From Planctomycetia bacterium (GTDB lineage Bacteria > Planctomycetota > Phycisphaerae > UBA1845 > Fen-1342): 64,000 nt of DNA. The notes under the pieces were generated by a model. The model was not told where the DNA came from and made no database searches. It was given only the letters and a program-made list of their open reading frames with translations. The DNA lies in NCBI GenBank assembly GCA_015709575.1, contig CP054190.1, positions 558,001 through 622,000 on the forward strand, given 5' to 3'. A program made the translations under genes and the position numbers. Position 1 is the stretch's first letter, and the number at the start of each line of letters is the position of its first letter. Of the stretch, positions 8,790 through 18,729 are shown one piece after another.

Positions 8790-9719
8790 TCATTGCACCA
8801 CCCCGCGCGTCAAGCGCATGAACGCGGTCTCCAGGTTCACCTCTTCGGGCTTGATCTCGGAGATGCGCAGGCCCGCATCCAGCATGGCGCGCGCGATGAA
8901 GGAGAAGTCGGTCGTCTCCGTCTCGAGGCTGACGACAATCACGCCGTCCTGCGGCTCGGCCGATCGCACGCCCGGCAGGTCGCGCAGCAGCGTGCGGGCG
9001 CGTTCGCCGTCGTCGGGAGTGGCGACGTGCAGCACGGTGCCGACGCGTGCGCGGCGGATCGCCTCGGAGACCGAGCCGTGATAGGCCAGCTCGCCGCGCT
9101 CCAGGATGCCGATGCTGCTGCACAGGTCGGCGAGTTCGGGCAGGATGTGCGAGCTGATGATGATGGTCTTGCCCATCCGGTGCAGCTCCTTGAGCAGCGC
9201 CCGGATTTCGATGCGGGCGCGCGGGTCGAGGCCGCTGGCCGGCTCATCGAGCAGCAGCACGCGCGGATCGTGCAGCAGCACGCGCGCGATCGACAGGCGC
9301 TGTTTCATGCCGCGCGACAGCGAATCGCACAGCGCGTCGCGCTTGAAGGTCAGGTCGGTCAGCTCCAGCACGTCGCCGACGATTTGCGTGCGCTTCTTGC
9401 CGGTGATGTTGTAGGCGCTGGCGAAGAATTCCAGGTATTCCTGCACGACCATGTCTTCATATGCGCCGAAATAATCGGGCACATAACCGATCAGCGGCCG
9501 GATCTTGCGGCTCTCATACCCGACGACGTGGCCGCAGACCCGCGCTTCGCCCCAGGTCGGCTGCAGCAGCGTGGCAAGGATGCGGATCGTGGTGGTCTTG
9601 CCCGCGCCGTTGGGGCCGATGTACCCGAAGCACTCCCCTTCCTCGATGTTGAGATTGAGGTTGTTGAGCGCGACCAGCTTGGCGTAGCGCTTCGTCAGGT
9701 TGATCGTCTGGATAATCAC
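8790..9719 (-). CDS. ABC transporter ATP-binding protein (ABC-2/drug-exporter type)
   Basis: 309 residues. Walker A is GPNGAGKTTT (about residue 35), the signature is LSRGMKQRLSIAR, Walker B is VLLLDEPASGLD, and the H-loop is IISSHILPE. The C-terminal 90 residues (VLHVATPDDGERAR...) are the accessory domain common in CcmA/NatA-type exporters. The start overlaps the stop of the upstream 803-aa gene by 4 bp (ATGA), so the two are translationally coupled. It should energise the permease at 6914-8737. Confidence 0.94.
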   Translation of the reverse strand: MIIQTINLTKRYAKLVALNNLNLNIEEGECFGYIGPNGAGKTTTIRILATLLQPTWGEARVCGHVVGYESRKIRPLIGYVPDYFGAYEDMVVQEYLEFFASAYNITGKKRTQIVGDVLELTDLTFKRDALCDSLSRGMKQRLSIARVLLHDPRVLLLDEPASGLDPRARIEIRALLKELHRMGKTIIISSHILPELADLCSSIGILERGELAYHGSVSEAIRRARVGTVLHVATPDDGERARTLLRDLPGVRSAEPQDGVIVVSLETETTDFSFIARAMLDAGLRISEIKPEEVNLETAFMRLTRGVVQ

Positions 9720-12127
9720 GGGTTCTCCCCCGGCGGGTGGTCGGCGGCCGGGTCGATTTCCGCATCGTGCGCGGGCGGCTCCTGCGGCGGAGCCTCTTCC
9801 GCAGCTCCGTCCCCGGCCAGCGCTGTCCCGACGTAGCTGATCGGAATGCGAACGCGGTAGAGCGTGAAGCCGTCCCGCGCCGGCATCGGCTCGCCGTCCC
9901 GCTGCAACACGGCCGGCGGCGGGGTGGGCGAGAGCAGCAGCAGCACACCGTAACCGCGGGCCAGCCAGTGCGAGATGTCGCGGCTGACGACGCCTTCGAA
10001 GTCCACGACCGCCGTCTGCAGGAACTGATCCGGATTGGCCGACCGCACCGGCTGATAGATCGCGCGGGTGGAGAGCAGCAGCGTCTCCAGCGGGTCCGAG
10101 ACCGGTGCGACCATGTCGCCCAGCGAGCGCGCGCTCCAGCGGGCCTGCCAGTCAAAGAGCGTCGGCAGGTCCGGCCGCGGGCCTTGCGGGTTGGCGTCCC
10201 AGCTTGCCATGGCCGCGTCGTGCTGTACGTAGGTCGGCCGGGCCCAGTCCTTCACCGTTTCTCCCGGCTTGAGCGCCGGTAGCGGCACGACCAGCACCAG
10301 GTCCGCCGGCGGCGTGCCGGGACGTCGGCGATCTCCCGCTGCGTAGTCCGTGGCGCGCGGCGGCAGCGTTCGATTGGCCGGCACGCGTGGATCGAGGTAG
10401 AGCAGGAATCCGTGCGTGGTCGGCACGTCGAGATCGTTGCGAACCCAGGCGGCCGGGTCGATCCGCCCGCTGCCGCGGTTCACCTGCACCTCGCTGCGCA
10501 GCGCGCCGCGCACCTGCCCCGTCCAGTAGCCCTCGAACTGCTTGAGCGTGGCCCGCATCGGCGCGTCGCGCAGCAGTCCCTTGCCGGGCAGCGAGGCATA
10601 GCGCTCGGGCGTGGCGTAGGTCGCGACGTCGCTGCCGGAACGCGTCATCGACCGCAGGTAGCTGCCCGCGCCCGTCAGCGACAGGTCCACGAACTGGCGC
10701 GTCGGGCTGGAATAGCCGAACCACACCGCGCCGCGCGCCTCCGACGTGCCCGCATCGATATCGATGATGCCGGTCGCCTTCACGCCGCGCGAGAATCCGC
10801 GCGACGCGCCGACCATCGCCAGCGACAGCACCCCGCCCGCGACCGCGAACCCGGCGAATACGCTCCAGCTCAGGTGCGCCAGGCCGCGCCGCCGCAGCCA
10901 GGCGTAACTGCCGACCGCGGCGACGGCGTAGATCAGCACGAACAGCAGGGCCAGGTAGAGCAGCGATCGGCCTGCGCCTGTGAATTGTGTCGGCGCGGTG
11001 ACCGCCGCGTGCGTGGAGACGCCGCGCGCCATGGTCATGGCGAACGCCTGGCTGCGCTCCGACTCGAGGAACCTCGGGTGCGCGGGAAGGGCATCGAGGA
11101 TCGTGCGCAGGAAGCGCGTCTCGGGACGGGCGGCCGCGGCGAGCACGCGCAGCGGGGCAGCGGACGCGATCACGCGCCCGGATCCGTGAAAACCCATCGA
11201 TATCAGCGAAATCGCGCCGATTCGCGGCAGGCTTTCCGCCGCCAGGCGCAGCGCGCCGGGGCGCAGCCGGCGGGCGGCCACGATCGTGATCTCGCGCGGC
11301 AGGCTGCCGCTCTCCTCTCCGGCCATCTGGCGGAGAAACTGCGGGAGCGAGCGCACGACCTCGGAGGTGGCGGCGGGATCAAAGGGCAGCAGGTCGGCCA
11401 GCGGGCTGCGCGCGAGCTTTTGCCAGTTGTCGCCGGCGCCCAGCACCAGCCGGCCGCCGTGGCGCACCCAGGTCTTGATCGCGTCGAGCTGGGCGTCGCT
11501 GAGGCGCGTGGGGTCGGGATCGTCCCAGACCAGCGTGTCCACCGACTCCAGGCCGATCCAGCGGTCGGGCAGTTGCTCGCAGCTCATGCTGGCCACGACG
11601 TACTCGATGACAAAGGGCCGCGCGACGCCGATCGACAGGTCCGAGACGTGCTCGGGCGCCAGGGCCGCGCGGCGCAGCGAGACCACGGCCGAATCGCTGA
11701 TGTCCAGGATGAGGTGCTTGCGGTTGGGCAGCCAGGCCGCGGTCGGCGAATCGGTGCCGGCCAGCCGCGCCCCATCGGCATAGAACGAGACGCGCAACGG
11801 GCGCGACATCGGCGCCTGCACCACCGCGTAGCACCACACCACGCGCGGCCCGGCGCCGGGCGTCAGCACCAGCGGCGACTCGATGTAGCTCACCACGTCG
11901 CCATCGAGGTCGGGGGCGTCGATGCGCAGTTCGCCCTGCAGCGGCGCGGGGCCGTCGTAGGTCACCTCCACGCGGATCGGCGTCCACTGGCCGTCGCGCA
12001 GCACGGCGGCGTCCACGTCCGCCGCGACGGGATAGCCGATCGAGCGGACTTTCAGGTCGATTCGCCCCTGTGAGAAAGCGGTGGACGCGACCGCGAGAAG
12101 CAGCAGCAGCGCGGGCAGGCGGGTCAT
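9716..12127 (-). CDS. Large exported/membrane protein associated with ABC-2 transporter
   Basis: 803 residues from the ATG at 12127. A longer open frame to 12757 runs across the intergenic region and into the opposite MATE gene and is rejected. A signal peptide (MTRLPALLLLLAVASTAFSQG) precedes a beta-sandwich region (residues about 20-120). A segment with SDAQLDAIKTWVRHGGRLVL resembles the glutamine-amidotransferase-like fold seen in gliding/ABC accessory proteins. Mid-protein membrane spans (LLYLALLFVLIYAVAAVGSY, SVFAGFAVAGGVLSLAMVGA) follow, then a C-terminal extracytoplasmic domain and a Glu/Pro-rich tail. It is first in the operon with the ATPase and permease, so it is probably the extracytoplasmic partner of that transporter. 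No enzymatic activity can be assigned. Confidence 0.85.
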   Translation of the reverse strand: MTRLPALLLLLAVASTAFSQGRIDLKVRSIGYPVAADVDAAVLRDGQWTPIRVEVTYDGPAPLQGELRIDAPDLDGDVVSYIESPLVLTPGAGPRVVWCYAVVQAPMSRPLRVSFYADGARLAGTDSPTAAWLPNRKHLILDISDSAVVSLRRAALAPEHVSDLSIGVARPFVIEYVVASMSCEQLPDRWIGLESVDTLVWDDPDPTRLSDAQLDAIKTWVRHGGRLVLGAGDNWQKLARSPLADLLPFDPAATSEVVRSLPQFLRQMAGEESGSLPREITIVAARRLRPGALRLAAESLPRIGAISLISMGFHGSGRVIASAAPLRVLAAAARPETRFLRTILDALPAHPRFLESERSQAFAMTMARGVSTHAAVTAPTQFTGAGRSLLYLALLFVLIYAVAAVGSYAWLRRRGLAHLSWSVFAGFAVAGGVLSLAMVGASRGFSRGVKATGIIDIDAGTSEARGAVWFGYSSPTRQFVDLSLTGAGSYLRSMTRSGSDVATYATPERYASLPGKGLLRDAPMRATLKQFEGYWTGQVRGALRSEVQVNRGSGRIDPAAWVRNDLDVPTTHGFLLYLDPRVPANRTLPPRATDYAAGDRRRPGTPPADLVLVVPLPALKPGETVKDWARPTYVQHDAAMASWDANPQGPRPDLPTLFDWQARWSARSLGDMVAPVSDPLETLLLSTRAIYQPVRSANPDQFLQTAVVDFEGVVSRDISHWLARGYGVLLLLSPTPPPAVLQRDGEPMPARDGFTLYRVRIPISYVGTALAGDGAAEEAPPQEPPAHDAEIDPAADHPPGENP

Positions 12128-12292
12128 GCAAGGGTTCCACGGTCGGCCCGGGCGCGGGGACGCCGACCCCCGGCGGGCGGCGTATGGCGATTCTGGTGTC
12201 GTGCGCGGCCGGCCGCAAGTTGCGGTCGCGCACTGTGCGATTGTACGCCCGGCCGGGAGCGCGGGCGCACTGACCCGATCGGCGGTTTCGGG

Positions 12293-12298
12293 TATAAC
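12293..12298 (+). promoter_or_regulatory. Candidate sigma-70 promoter for the MATE gene
   Basis: TATAAC at 12293-12298 is preceded by CTGACC at 12270-12275 with a 17-bp spacer, 67 bp before the ATG at 12365. It lies in the divergent region 12128-12364. On the minus strand a TACAAT (complement of 12240-12245) could be the -10 of the divergent ABC operon, but I see no -35 for it. Confidence 0.5.
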
Positions 12299-12364
12299 CC
12301 CCGGGCCTGGGAGTCCGCTCGGCGCGGATTCTTGCCTGGGGGAAGCGCAGAACCCCGATCCGCC

Positions 12365-13789
12365 ATGAGTACCGCCGTCCCAGATTTTGCCCGTCTGCCG
12401 GGCGGCTCCCCATTGGGGGAGCTGCTGCGCCTGGCTGCGCCGATGATCGGCGTAACGCTGTCGCGCATGCTGATGGGGTTCATTGATTTCGCGATGGTGT
12501 CGCAACTGGGCACCAGCGCGCAGGCGGCCATTTCGCCAGTGACGCTGCTGCTGTTCACCGTGGCCTGCGCGTTCATGGGGGCGGCGCAGGCGGCGCAGAC
12601 GTTCGTGTCGCAGGCGGTGGGGCGCGGCGAACCGCAACGGGCCGGCGCCTATGCCTGGCAGACGCAGTACCTGGCGCTCTTCGCAGCGCTTGCCACCGCG
12701 CCGCTGGCGATCACGACGCCGCTCTGGTTCCCCTGGGTGGCGGCGCTGGGAAAGCATGCCCCGGATGTGGCGGCGATGGAGATTGACTACCTCACGATCG
12801 GGCTATGGTCGATCGGGCTGATGACCGCGTCGGCCGGGCTGGAGAGTTTTTACAACGGCATCCGCCGCCCCGGCGTGTGCCTGACGGCGGTGATCGCGTC
12901 GCTGGTGACCAACGCGGTCGGCAACTACATGCTGATCTTCGGCAAGCTCGGCGCGCCGGAGATGGGGATGCGCGGCGCGGCGCTGGCGACGGTGCTGGCG
13001 TGGGGCGTGCGTCTGGCGATCCTGCTGCTGCCGCTGGCGTCGCGGGCGGTCGATCATCTCTATCACACCCGCCGCAGCGTGTGGTTCGACGCGGCGCGGT
13101 TTAGCGAGTTGATGCGCATGGGGGCGCCGATTGCGCTGCAATGGCTGGTGGACATCGGCGCGTGGATCGTGTTCCTGGTGCTGCTGATGCCGCAGTACGG
13201 CACGGTCGCGCTGGCGGCGTCCAACCTCGCGATCCAGTTCATGCACCTCTCGTTCATGCCGGCGCTGGGCATCGGCATGGCCGTTTCGACGCAGGTCGGC
13301 AACGCGATCGGAGCGGCCCGCGCGGACGTGGCGCAGATGCGCGTGCGCGTGGCGCTGGGCATCGTGATGGGCTACATGGGCGTGATGGGGATCGTGTTTC
13401 TGCTGCTGGGCAGGCCGCTGGCGGCGTCCTTGTGCTTTGAGTCGGATGAAGCGCTGCGGACCGAGGTGGTGCGAACGGCGGCGCAAATGCTGCTGTGGTG
13501 CGCGCTGTTCCAGATTTCGGACGGCGTCTGCATCGTGTACAGCTTCGCCTTTCGAGGCGCCGGCGATACGCGCGTGCCGGCGCTGTTGTTCGCAGCCTGC
13601 TGCTGGGGCATTTTTGTGGGCGGCGGCCTGTTGATCGTGCGCTTCCTGCCGTCGCTCGGGACAGACGGCCTGTGGGCGGTGTGCTCGCTCTACATCATCG
13701 TGCTGGGTGCGCTGCTGTGGCTGCGCTATCGTTCGGGAGCGTGGCGGCGCCAGACCGTGTTCGACTCGCCCGCACTTGCCGCGACGTAG
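12365..13789 (+). CDS. MATE family efflux transporter
   Basis: 474 residues with about 12 hydrophobic spans. The N-terminal pattern GELLRLAAPMIGVTLSRMLMG and the middle repeat SELMRMGAPIALQWLVDIGA are the two homologous halves of a MATE/NorM antiporter. The C-terminal half ends with the usual YSFAFRGAGDTRVPALLF motif. Such proteins export cationic drugs or metabolites in exchange for Na+ or H+. The ATG at 12365 is chosen over an upstream in-frame GTG/ATG because homology begins there and a promoter is close by. Confidence 0.93.
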   Translation: MSTAVPDFARLPGGSPLGELLRLAAPMIGVTLSRMLMGFIDFAMVSQLGTSAQAAISPVTLLLFTVACAFMGAAQAAQTFVSQAVGRGEPQRAGAYAWQTQYLALFAALATAPLAITTPLWFPWVAALGKHAPDVAAMEIDYLTIGLWSIGLMTASAGLESFYNGIRRPGVCLTAVIASLVTNAVGNYMLIFGKLGAPEMGMRGAALATVLAWGVRLAILLLPLASRAVDHLYHTRRSVWFDAARFSELMRMGAPIALQWLVDIGAWIVFLVLLMPQYGTVALAASNLAIQFMHLSFMPALGIGMAVSTQVGNAIGAARADVAQMRVRVALGIVMGYMGVMGIVFLLLGRPLAASLCFESDEALRTEVVRTAAQMLLWCALFQISDGVCIVYSFAFRGAGDTRVPALLFAACCWGIFVGGGLLIVRFLPSLGTDGLWAVCSLYIIVLGALLWLRYRSGAWRRQTVFDSPALAAT

Positions 13790-13825
13790 CGCCGCGCCGC
13801 CGCGCGCGAGCCGGCGCGAGCGCAG

Positions 13826-13831
13826 TACAAT
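13826..13831 (+). promoter_or_regulatory. Possible -10 element before the M24 peptidase gene
   Basis: TACAAT stands out in GC-rich sequence 63 bp upstream of the ATG at 13895. No recognisable -35 is present. The same hexamer precedes starts at 28646, 36019 and 61383. Confidence 0.3.
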
Positions 13832-13894
13832 CCGCCCGTCTCCGAGCGCTTCCGTGCGGCGCTCGACCCTGACACGCATTCACGGAGCGGCATC

Positions 13895-15070
13895 ATGGAG
13901 CTGGCCTCGCTGCAGGCATACATGAACGACCAGCGCATCGACGGCTGGCTGTTGTACGACTTCCGCGGCAGCAACCCCGTCTTCGCCCGCATGATGCCTC
14001 CACTGGGACACACCACCCGCCGGGCCTTTCTGTGGATTCCGGCGCGCGGCGCGGCGCGGTTGCTGTGCAGCCGCATCGACCGCCCGGCCTTCGCGGCCGC
14101 TCCGATGGATCAGGACCATTACACCTCGTGGCGCGAAATGCAGACCTGGCTGGCCGGTCGCGTCAGCAGCGGCGCGCGAATCGCGATGGAATACTCCCCG
14201 GGCAACGCGCTGCCGGCGGTTGCGTACGTGGACGCCGGGACGATCGAGCTGATCCGCGGGCTGGGTGGGGAGGTGGTGTCGTCGGCGAACCTGGTGCAGG
14301 TCGGCGCAGCGCGCTGGTCAGCCTCCGCCGCCCAGGCGCACGCCGCGGCTTCGAAAGCGGTGGCCGAGATCAAGGACGCCGCCTTTGGGCTGATCGCCGA
14401 GCGCCTGGCCGCCGGCGCGCGGGTGACCGAGTATGACGTGCAGCGCTTCATCCTGCAGCGCTTCGACGAAGCGGGGTTGCAGTATCCGGATCCGCCGATC
14501 GTCGCGGCCAATGCCCACAGCGGCGACCCGCATTTCGAGGTGTCGGCCGCCAATCCCGCCGAGATCAGGAAGGGCGACTGGGTGCTGATCGATCTCTGGG
14601 CGCGCGTGCCGGGAAATGAGAACATCTATTCAGACATCACCTGGGTGGGATTCGCGGGCCGCAACGTGCCGGCAGCGCATGCGCGGGTATTCAGCGTGGT
14701 GAAGCAGGCGCGCGACGCGGCGCTGGAGCTGGCCCGCAGCGCCGGCGGCGGCGATCGGCGCATCTGCGGCTGGGAGCTTGATGAGGCCGCGATGCGCGTG
14801 ATTCGAGACGCGGGCTTTTCCGAAGGCATCCGTCACCGTACCGGCCACAGTCTCAGTCCGGGCGCGCTGGTTCACGGCATCGGCATGAACCTCGACAACC
14901 TCGAAACGCACGACACGCGCGAGCTGCTGCCGGGTGTCGGCTTCACGATCGAGCCGGGGGTGTACCTGCCCGAGTTCGGCGTGCGACTCGAGATCAACGT
15001 GCACTACGATCCCACCACCGGGCCGACAGTCACCAGTTGTGTGCAGAATGAGGTGCTGCTGCTGGCGTGA
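13895..15070 (+). CDS. M24 family metallopeptidase (Xaa-Pro aminopeptidase-like)
   Basis: 391 residues, no signal peptide, cytoplasmic. The N-terminal creatinase-like domain (MELASLQAYMNDQRIDGWLL...) is followed by the pita-bread catalytic domain. The five metal ligands are visible: two Asp in VLIDLWARVPGNENIYSDITW, His in RTGHSLSPGALVHGIG, Glu in FTIEPGVYLPEFG and Glu in VRLEINVHY. The expected role is removal of N-terminal residues before proline from peptides, or a related dipeptidase activity. The ATG has a GGAGCGG ribosome site 6 bp upstream. Confidence 0.9.
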   Translation: MELASLQAYMNDQRIDGWLLYDFRGSNPVFARMMPPLGHTTRRAFLWIPARGAARLLCSRIDRPAFAAAPMDQDHYTSWREMQTWLAGRVSSGARIAMEYSPGNALPAVAYVDAGTIELIRGLGGEVVSSANLVQVGAARWSASAAQAHAAASKAVAEIKDAAFGLIAERLAAGARVTEYDVQRFILQRFDEAGLQYPDPPIVAANAHSGDPHFEVSAANPAEIRKGDWVLIDLWARVPGNENIYSDITWVGFAGRNVPAAHARVFSVVKQARDAALELARSAGGGDRRICGWELDEAAMRVIRDAGFSEGIRHRTGHSLSPGALVHGIGMNLDNLETHDTRELLPGVGFTIEPGVYLPEFGVRLEINVHYDPTTGPTVTSCVQNEVLLLA

Positions 15071-15165
15071 TCGGTGCTCATGGACGCGATTCGGGCGCCC
15101 GAAGCGACCGCACCGGGGGCACTCGCACACTCGAGCGCGGCGACGTCCGCGCCTCAGGAAAGGAC

Positions 15166-17148
15166 ATGTTCGTGCCACTGTCAGTTCGTTGCATCCGGAT
15201 GGCGATGACGGGCGTCCTGCTGGGAACGCTGGTCGGTTGCGCGTCGCAGATCACGATTCGAGCCGCCGCGCCGCGGACGCCGGAGACGATCTTCAGCCCG
15301 CTGCCGTTGCCGCCGCCAAACGCGATTCGCACGCAGACCGGCCGGCCCGGCCCGGACTACTGGCAGCAGCGCGCGGATTACGACATCGACGCGACGCTCG
15401 ACGCCGACGCGCGGGTGGTGAGCGCGACCGCGGTGATTCGCTACTACAACCGGTCGCCGGATGAGCTTCGCTATCTCTGGCTGCATCTGGAGCAGAATCT
15501 CTACCGCCCTGACAGTCGCGGTGGTCAGCGCGGAGTCGGCGGTTCATCGATCCCGAATCGGGACGTGAACACGAACGGCATGGAGGTGTCATTCGTGCGC
15601 ATCGGCGGGCGCGACGTTCCGCTGCGCGTGCACGACACCGTTGCGCGGCTGGACCTGCCCGAGCCGCTGGCGCCGCGCGAGGGCATGCTGGAGATCGAAA
15701 TCGGCTGGAGATTCGAGGTGCCGCGCCTGGGCGACGCGCGCATGGGCTGGGAGCAGACCCGCAACGGCACGATTTTCCAGATCGGGCAGTGGTATCCGGC
15801 GGTATGCAAGTATGACGATGTGCACGGCTGGAACACGCTGCCCTATCTCGGGCAGGGCGAGTTCTACTCCGACTTCGGCCGGTTCGACGTGCGCCTGACC
15901 GTGCCGCGCGCGCACCTGGTCGCCGCCACGGGCGTGTTGATGAACCCCGAGGAAGTGCTGACGGCCGAGCAGCGCGTGCGTCTGACTCGGGCCGCTGCGT
16001 CGCCCTCCGCCGTGATCATTCGCGGGTTGGACGAGATCGGCAGCGCCGCTTCGCGCCCCGCCGGCGCAGGGCCTCTCACCTGGCATTTTGTGGCGGACGA
16101 CGTGCGGAGCTTCGCCTGGGCCGCTTCGCCGGCGTTCATCTGGGACGCGGCGGGAATCACCGAGCGCGGCCGTGTTCCGTCTGAGCGGGACGGTACGGTG
16201 GCGCTGCCGCCCGGCACGCTGGTACAGAGTTTTTACCCGGTCGAGGCGACGCCGCTGTGGTTCGACAACGTCACAATGTTGCGGATGGCGGTGCTGCACT
16301 TCGGCGGGATGTGGGGGGTGTATCCGTATCCGACGGCGACGAACGTCAACGGCGTCGTCGGCGGGATGGAATACCCGATGATCGTGTATTGCTCGGAGCG
16401 GATGAACGAGCGCGAACTGTTCGAGGTGACGGCGCACGAGGCGGCACACTGGTGGTTCCCGATGGTGGTCAACACCGACGAGCGCCGACACGCCTGGTTC
16501 GACGAGGGCTTTGTCACGTTCATGACGAACTACGCCATGCGCGAGCGTCGCGCGGCGTGGTTTGATCCGCGCGAGTGGGCCGCGCGGGTTGCCGATGACC
16601 TGGGTCGTGGGGGCCAGCCCGCGGCGACGCGCTCGGACGAGATTGACAGCGGCGCCTATGGTGCATTGGCGTATGATCGCACGGCGTGGGCGCTGTACTG
16701 CCTGCGCGAGAAGGTGCTCGGTCCGCAGCGCTTCGACGACGCGATGCACGAGTACATCCGCACCTGGGCCTACAAGTCCCCCCAACCTGCGGATTTTTTC
16801 CGCGTCATCGAGGACGCCGCGGGGTGCGACCTGGCGTGGTTCTGGCGCGGCTGGCTGTATGAAGACGCCCGGCTGGATCAGGCGGTGGTCGGCGTTCGCC
16901 AGCGCGGCGAAAACGCCACGGCGACGTTTGAGAATCGCGGTGAGATGGTGATGCCGCTGGAATTTCTCGTCCGCTATTCCGACGGGTCGAGCGAGACGCG
17001 CACCACCGGCGTCGAGGTGTGGTACGCTTCCGATCGTTGCGAGCTGTCGTGGGCGACCGGCGGCCGGCGGGTGCGCGAGGTGATAGTCGATCCGGGTGAC
17101 GTGCTGCCGGACGTGGATCGCTCGAACAACCGCCGCTCCGGCGGCTGA
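15166..17148 (+). CDS. M1 family metallopeptidase, lipoprotein
   Basis: 660 residues from the ATG at 15166, which follows an AGGAAAGG ribosome site. The frame opens earlier, at 15067, overlapping the previous gene. The lipobox TLVGC places the lipidated Cys at residue 25. An N-terminal beta domain precedes the gluzincin core: [10 protein letters not shown] corresponds to the aminopeptidase GxMEN motif. The zinc site is HEAAH (H424, H428) with Glu447, giving HEXXH-X18-E. The C-terminal helical and beta regions match M1 architecture. It is probably an envelope-anchored aminopeptidase in peptide turnover. Confidence 0.92.
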   Translation: MFVPLSVRCIRMAMTGVLLGTLVGCASQITIRAAAPRTPETIFSPLPLPPPNAIRTQTGRPGPDYWQQRADYDIDATLDADARVVSATAVIRYYNRSPDELRYLWLHLEQNLYRPDSRGGQRGVGGSSIPNRDVNTNGMEVSFVRIGGRDVPLRVHDTVARLDLPEPLAPREGMLEIEIGWRFEVPRLGDARMGWEQTRNGTIFQIGQWYPAVCKYDDVHGWNTLPYLGQGEFYSDFGRFDVRLTVPRAHLVAATGVLMNPEEVLTAEQRVRLTRAAASPSAVIIRGLDEIGSAASRPAGAGPLTWHFVADDVRSFAWAASPAFIWDAAGITERGRVPSERDGTVALPPGTLVQSFYPVEATPLWFDNVTMLRMAVLHFGGMWGVYPYPTATNVNGVVGGMEYPMIVYCSERMNERELFEVTAHEAAHWWFPMVVNTDERRHAWFDEGFVTFMTNYAMRERRAAWFDPREWAARVADDLGRGGQPAATRSDEIDSGAYGALAYDRTAWALYCLREKVLGPQRFDDAMHEYIRTWAYKSPQPADFFRVIEDAAGCDLAWFWRGWLYEDARLDQAVVGVRQRGENATATFENRGEMVMPLEFLVRYSDGSSETRTTGVEVWYASDRCELSWATGGRRVREVIVDPGDVLPDVDRSNNRRSGG

Positions 17149-17180
17149 ATCCGCGACGCCTGGGCGAGCGATGGAGGTTC

Positions 17181-17774
17181 ATGATGCCCGATGGGGCGAG
17201 TCCCGAACGCGCGAAGATGGACCTGCCGCGGATCGAGCGCGCCGTGCGCGAGATCCTGCTCGCCGTCGGGGAGAACCCCGATCGTGACGGCCTGCTGAAG
17301 ACGCCCGACCGCGTCGCGCGAATGTACGCGGAGCTTTTTTCCGGTCTGCACGACGATCCGGAGCGCTATCTCGAGACCACGTTCGACGAGGACCATCACG
17401 AGATGGTGGTCCTGCGCGACATTCCCTTTTCCAGCACGTGTGAGCACCACCTGATGCCCTTCGAGGGCCGCGCCCACATTGCGTACATCCCCGGCGGACG
17501 GATCGTGGGCCTGTCCAAGCTGGCTCGCCTGGTCGATGTCTTCGCCCGCCGCCCGCAGGTGCAGGAGCGGATGACTTCCCAGGTCGCCGACCTGCTCGCG
17601 GAGCGCGTGCACGTCAAGGGGTGTGCCGTCGTGATCGAGGCCTCGCATACCTGCATGACCTGCCGCGGCGTCATGAAGCCCGGGGCCGTCATGGTCACGT
17701 CCGCGGTGCGCGGCGAGATGCGAACCTGCGACATCACGCGCAACGAGGCGATCACCCTGCTCTACAAGCGATAG
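17181..17774 (+). CDS. folE: GTP cyclohydrolase I
   Basis: 197 residues, normal for FolE. It converts GTP to 7,8-dihydroneopterin triphosphate, the first step of folate and pteridine synthesis. Visible motifs are the zinc ligands in [12 protein letters not shown] and the second Cys in [13 protein letters not shown], plus [14 protein letters not shown] and the C-terminal [21 protein letters not shown] ribosome site lies 5 bp before the first of two adjacent ATGs. It stands just upstream of an ABC ATPase gene (12-bp gap), probably in one transcript. Confidence 0.96.
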   Translation: MMPDGASPERAKMDLPRIERAVREILLAVGENPDRDGLLKTPDRVARMYAELFSGLHDDPERYLETTFDEDHHEMVVLRDIPFSSTCEHHLMPFEGRAHIAYIPGGRIVGLSKLARLVDVFARRPQVQERMTSQVADLLAERVHVKGCAVVIEASHTCMTCRGVMKPGAVMVTSAVRGEMRTCDITRNEAITLLYKR

Positions 17775-17786
17775 GCCGCAACCCGC

Positions 17787-18464
17787 GTGATTGAATTCCT
17801 CGATGCCAGCCGGGTGTATCACCGTCGCGGAGCGGCCGCGACGCACGCGCTGCGCGGCGTCACGCTGAGCGTGGCGCGGGGCGAGTTCGTGGCGGTGATC
17901 GGCCGCAGCGGTTCCGGCAAGAGCACGCTGCTGCACCTGGCGGCGGCGCTTGACCTGCCCAGCGGCGGAATCGTGCGGATCGACGGCCGCGCCACCAGCG
18001 AGATGAGCGAAACCCAGCGCACCACGCTCCGCCGCCATCGCGTCGGGCTGGTGTTTCAATTCTTCAACCTGCTGCCGACGCTGCCGATCGAATGGAACGT
18101 CGCCATGCCGCTGCTGCTCGACGGCCGGCGGCTGGGCACGGTGCGCCCGCGGGTGCATGAGTTGCTGGATCGGATCGGCCTGCGTTCGCGGGCCGGCGAC
18201 TATCCGGATCAGCTTTCAGGCGGGGAGATGCAGCGCGTGGCGATCGCGCGGGCGGTGCTGGTCGAGCCGTCGATCCTGCTGGCCGACGAGCCGACCGGCA
18301 ATCTCGACACCGCCACGAGCGAATCGATCATGGGTTTCCTGCGAACCACCGCGCATGAAAGTGGGCGAACGACGCTGCTGGTCACGCACGACATGGCGGT
18401 CGCTGCGCAGGCTGATCGGGTGGTGACGCTGCGAGATGGGCGGGTGGAGTCAGGGCAGGGTTGA
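17787..18464 (+). CDS. ABC transporter ATP-binding protein, LolD/MacB type
   Basis: 225 residues from a GTG start 12 bp after folE. Walker [11 protein letters not shown]-loop [11 protein letters not shown], signature [14 protein letters not shown], Walker [12 protein letters not shown] and H-loop LVTHDM are all intact. The sequence fits the MacB/LolD/FtsE branch, which works with FtsX-fold permeases. No such permease lies next to it: upstream is folE and downstream is a 427-bp leader for nrdJ. Its partner must be elsewhere. Confidence 0.93.
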   Translation: MIEFLDASRVYHRRGAAATHALRGVTLSVARGEFVAVIGRSGSGKSTLLHLAAALDLPSGGIVRIDGRATSEMSETQRTTLRRHRVGLVFQFFNLLPTLPIEWNVAMPLLLDGRRLGTVRPRVHELLDRIGLRSRAGDYPDQLSGGEMQRVAIARAVLVEPSILLADEPTGNLDTATSESIMGFLRTTAHESGRTTLLVTHDMAVAAQADRVVTLRDGRVESGQG

Positions 18465-18579
18465 TCGCCGGGGAATAGCGACGTCGCCGGCGCGGGGAAT
18501 TCGGCGGGGGATCCGGGAGCAAGACGAGCGGCGCTCGAGCCGCATCAAAAATGGGATCGGTTTTGGCGGCAATTGGGGC

Positions 18580-18607
18580 TTGATTTCGCCCGCAATGTTC
18601 GTATAAT
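18580..18607 (+). promoter_or_regulatory. Candidate sigma-70 promoter P1 upstream of nrdJ
   Basis: TTGATT (18580-18585), a 16-bp spacer and TATAAT (18602-18607) make the best sigma-70 match in the window. It lies 285 bp upstream of the nrdJ ATG. The gap 18465-18891 holds this promoter, the two palindromes and promoter P2 below, and a hairpin CACTC-AAGC-GAGTG near 18774. I see no cobalamin riboswitch box in it. Confidence 0.6.
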
Positions 18608-18681
18608 GTTAGCATATAGCCGTGGGGCGGTGACGCGAGGGGCATACACGGCGTCTTAACAAGGTGGAATTCGATGAAACT

Positions 18682-18697
18682 ACACAACATATTGTGC
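18682..18697 (+). promoter_or_regulatory. NrdR box-like palindrome 1
   Basis: ACACAACATATTGTGC matches the published NrdR consensus (acaCwAtATaTwGtgt) at 14 of 16 positions by my count. NrdR is the ATP/dATP-sensing repressor of ribonucleotide reductase genes. The box lies downstream of P1 and upstream of P2, 195 bp before the nrdJ ATG. Confidence 0.7.
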
Positions 18698-18729
18698 TAA
18701 TAGAGGATACGGATTATCTGACCATTTGC

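Noticed and set aside
10412-12073. A 553-codon plus-strand open frame opposite the 803-aa ABC-associated protein
   Set aside because: Arg/Ala/Gln-rich composition without domains. The minus strand has a signal peptide, membrane spans and operon coupling.
12128-12757. N-terminal extension of the minus-strand 803-aa protein
   Set aside because: It would cover the promoter region and the start of the MATE gene. A proper signal peptide begins at 12127.
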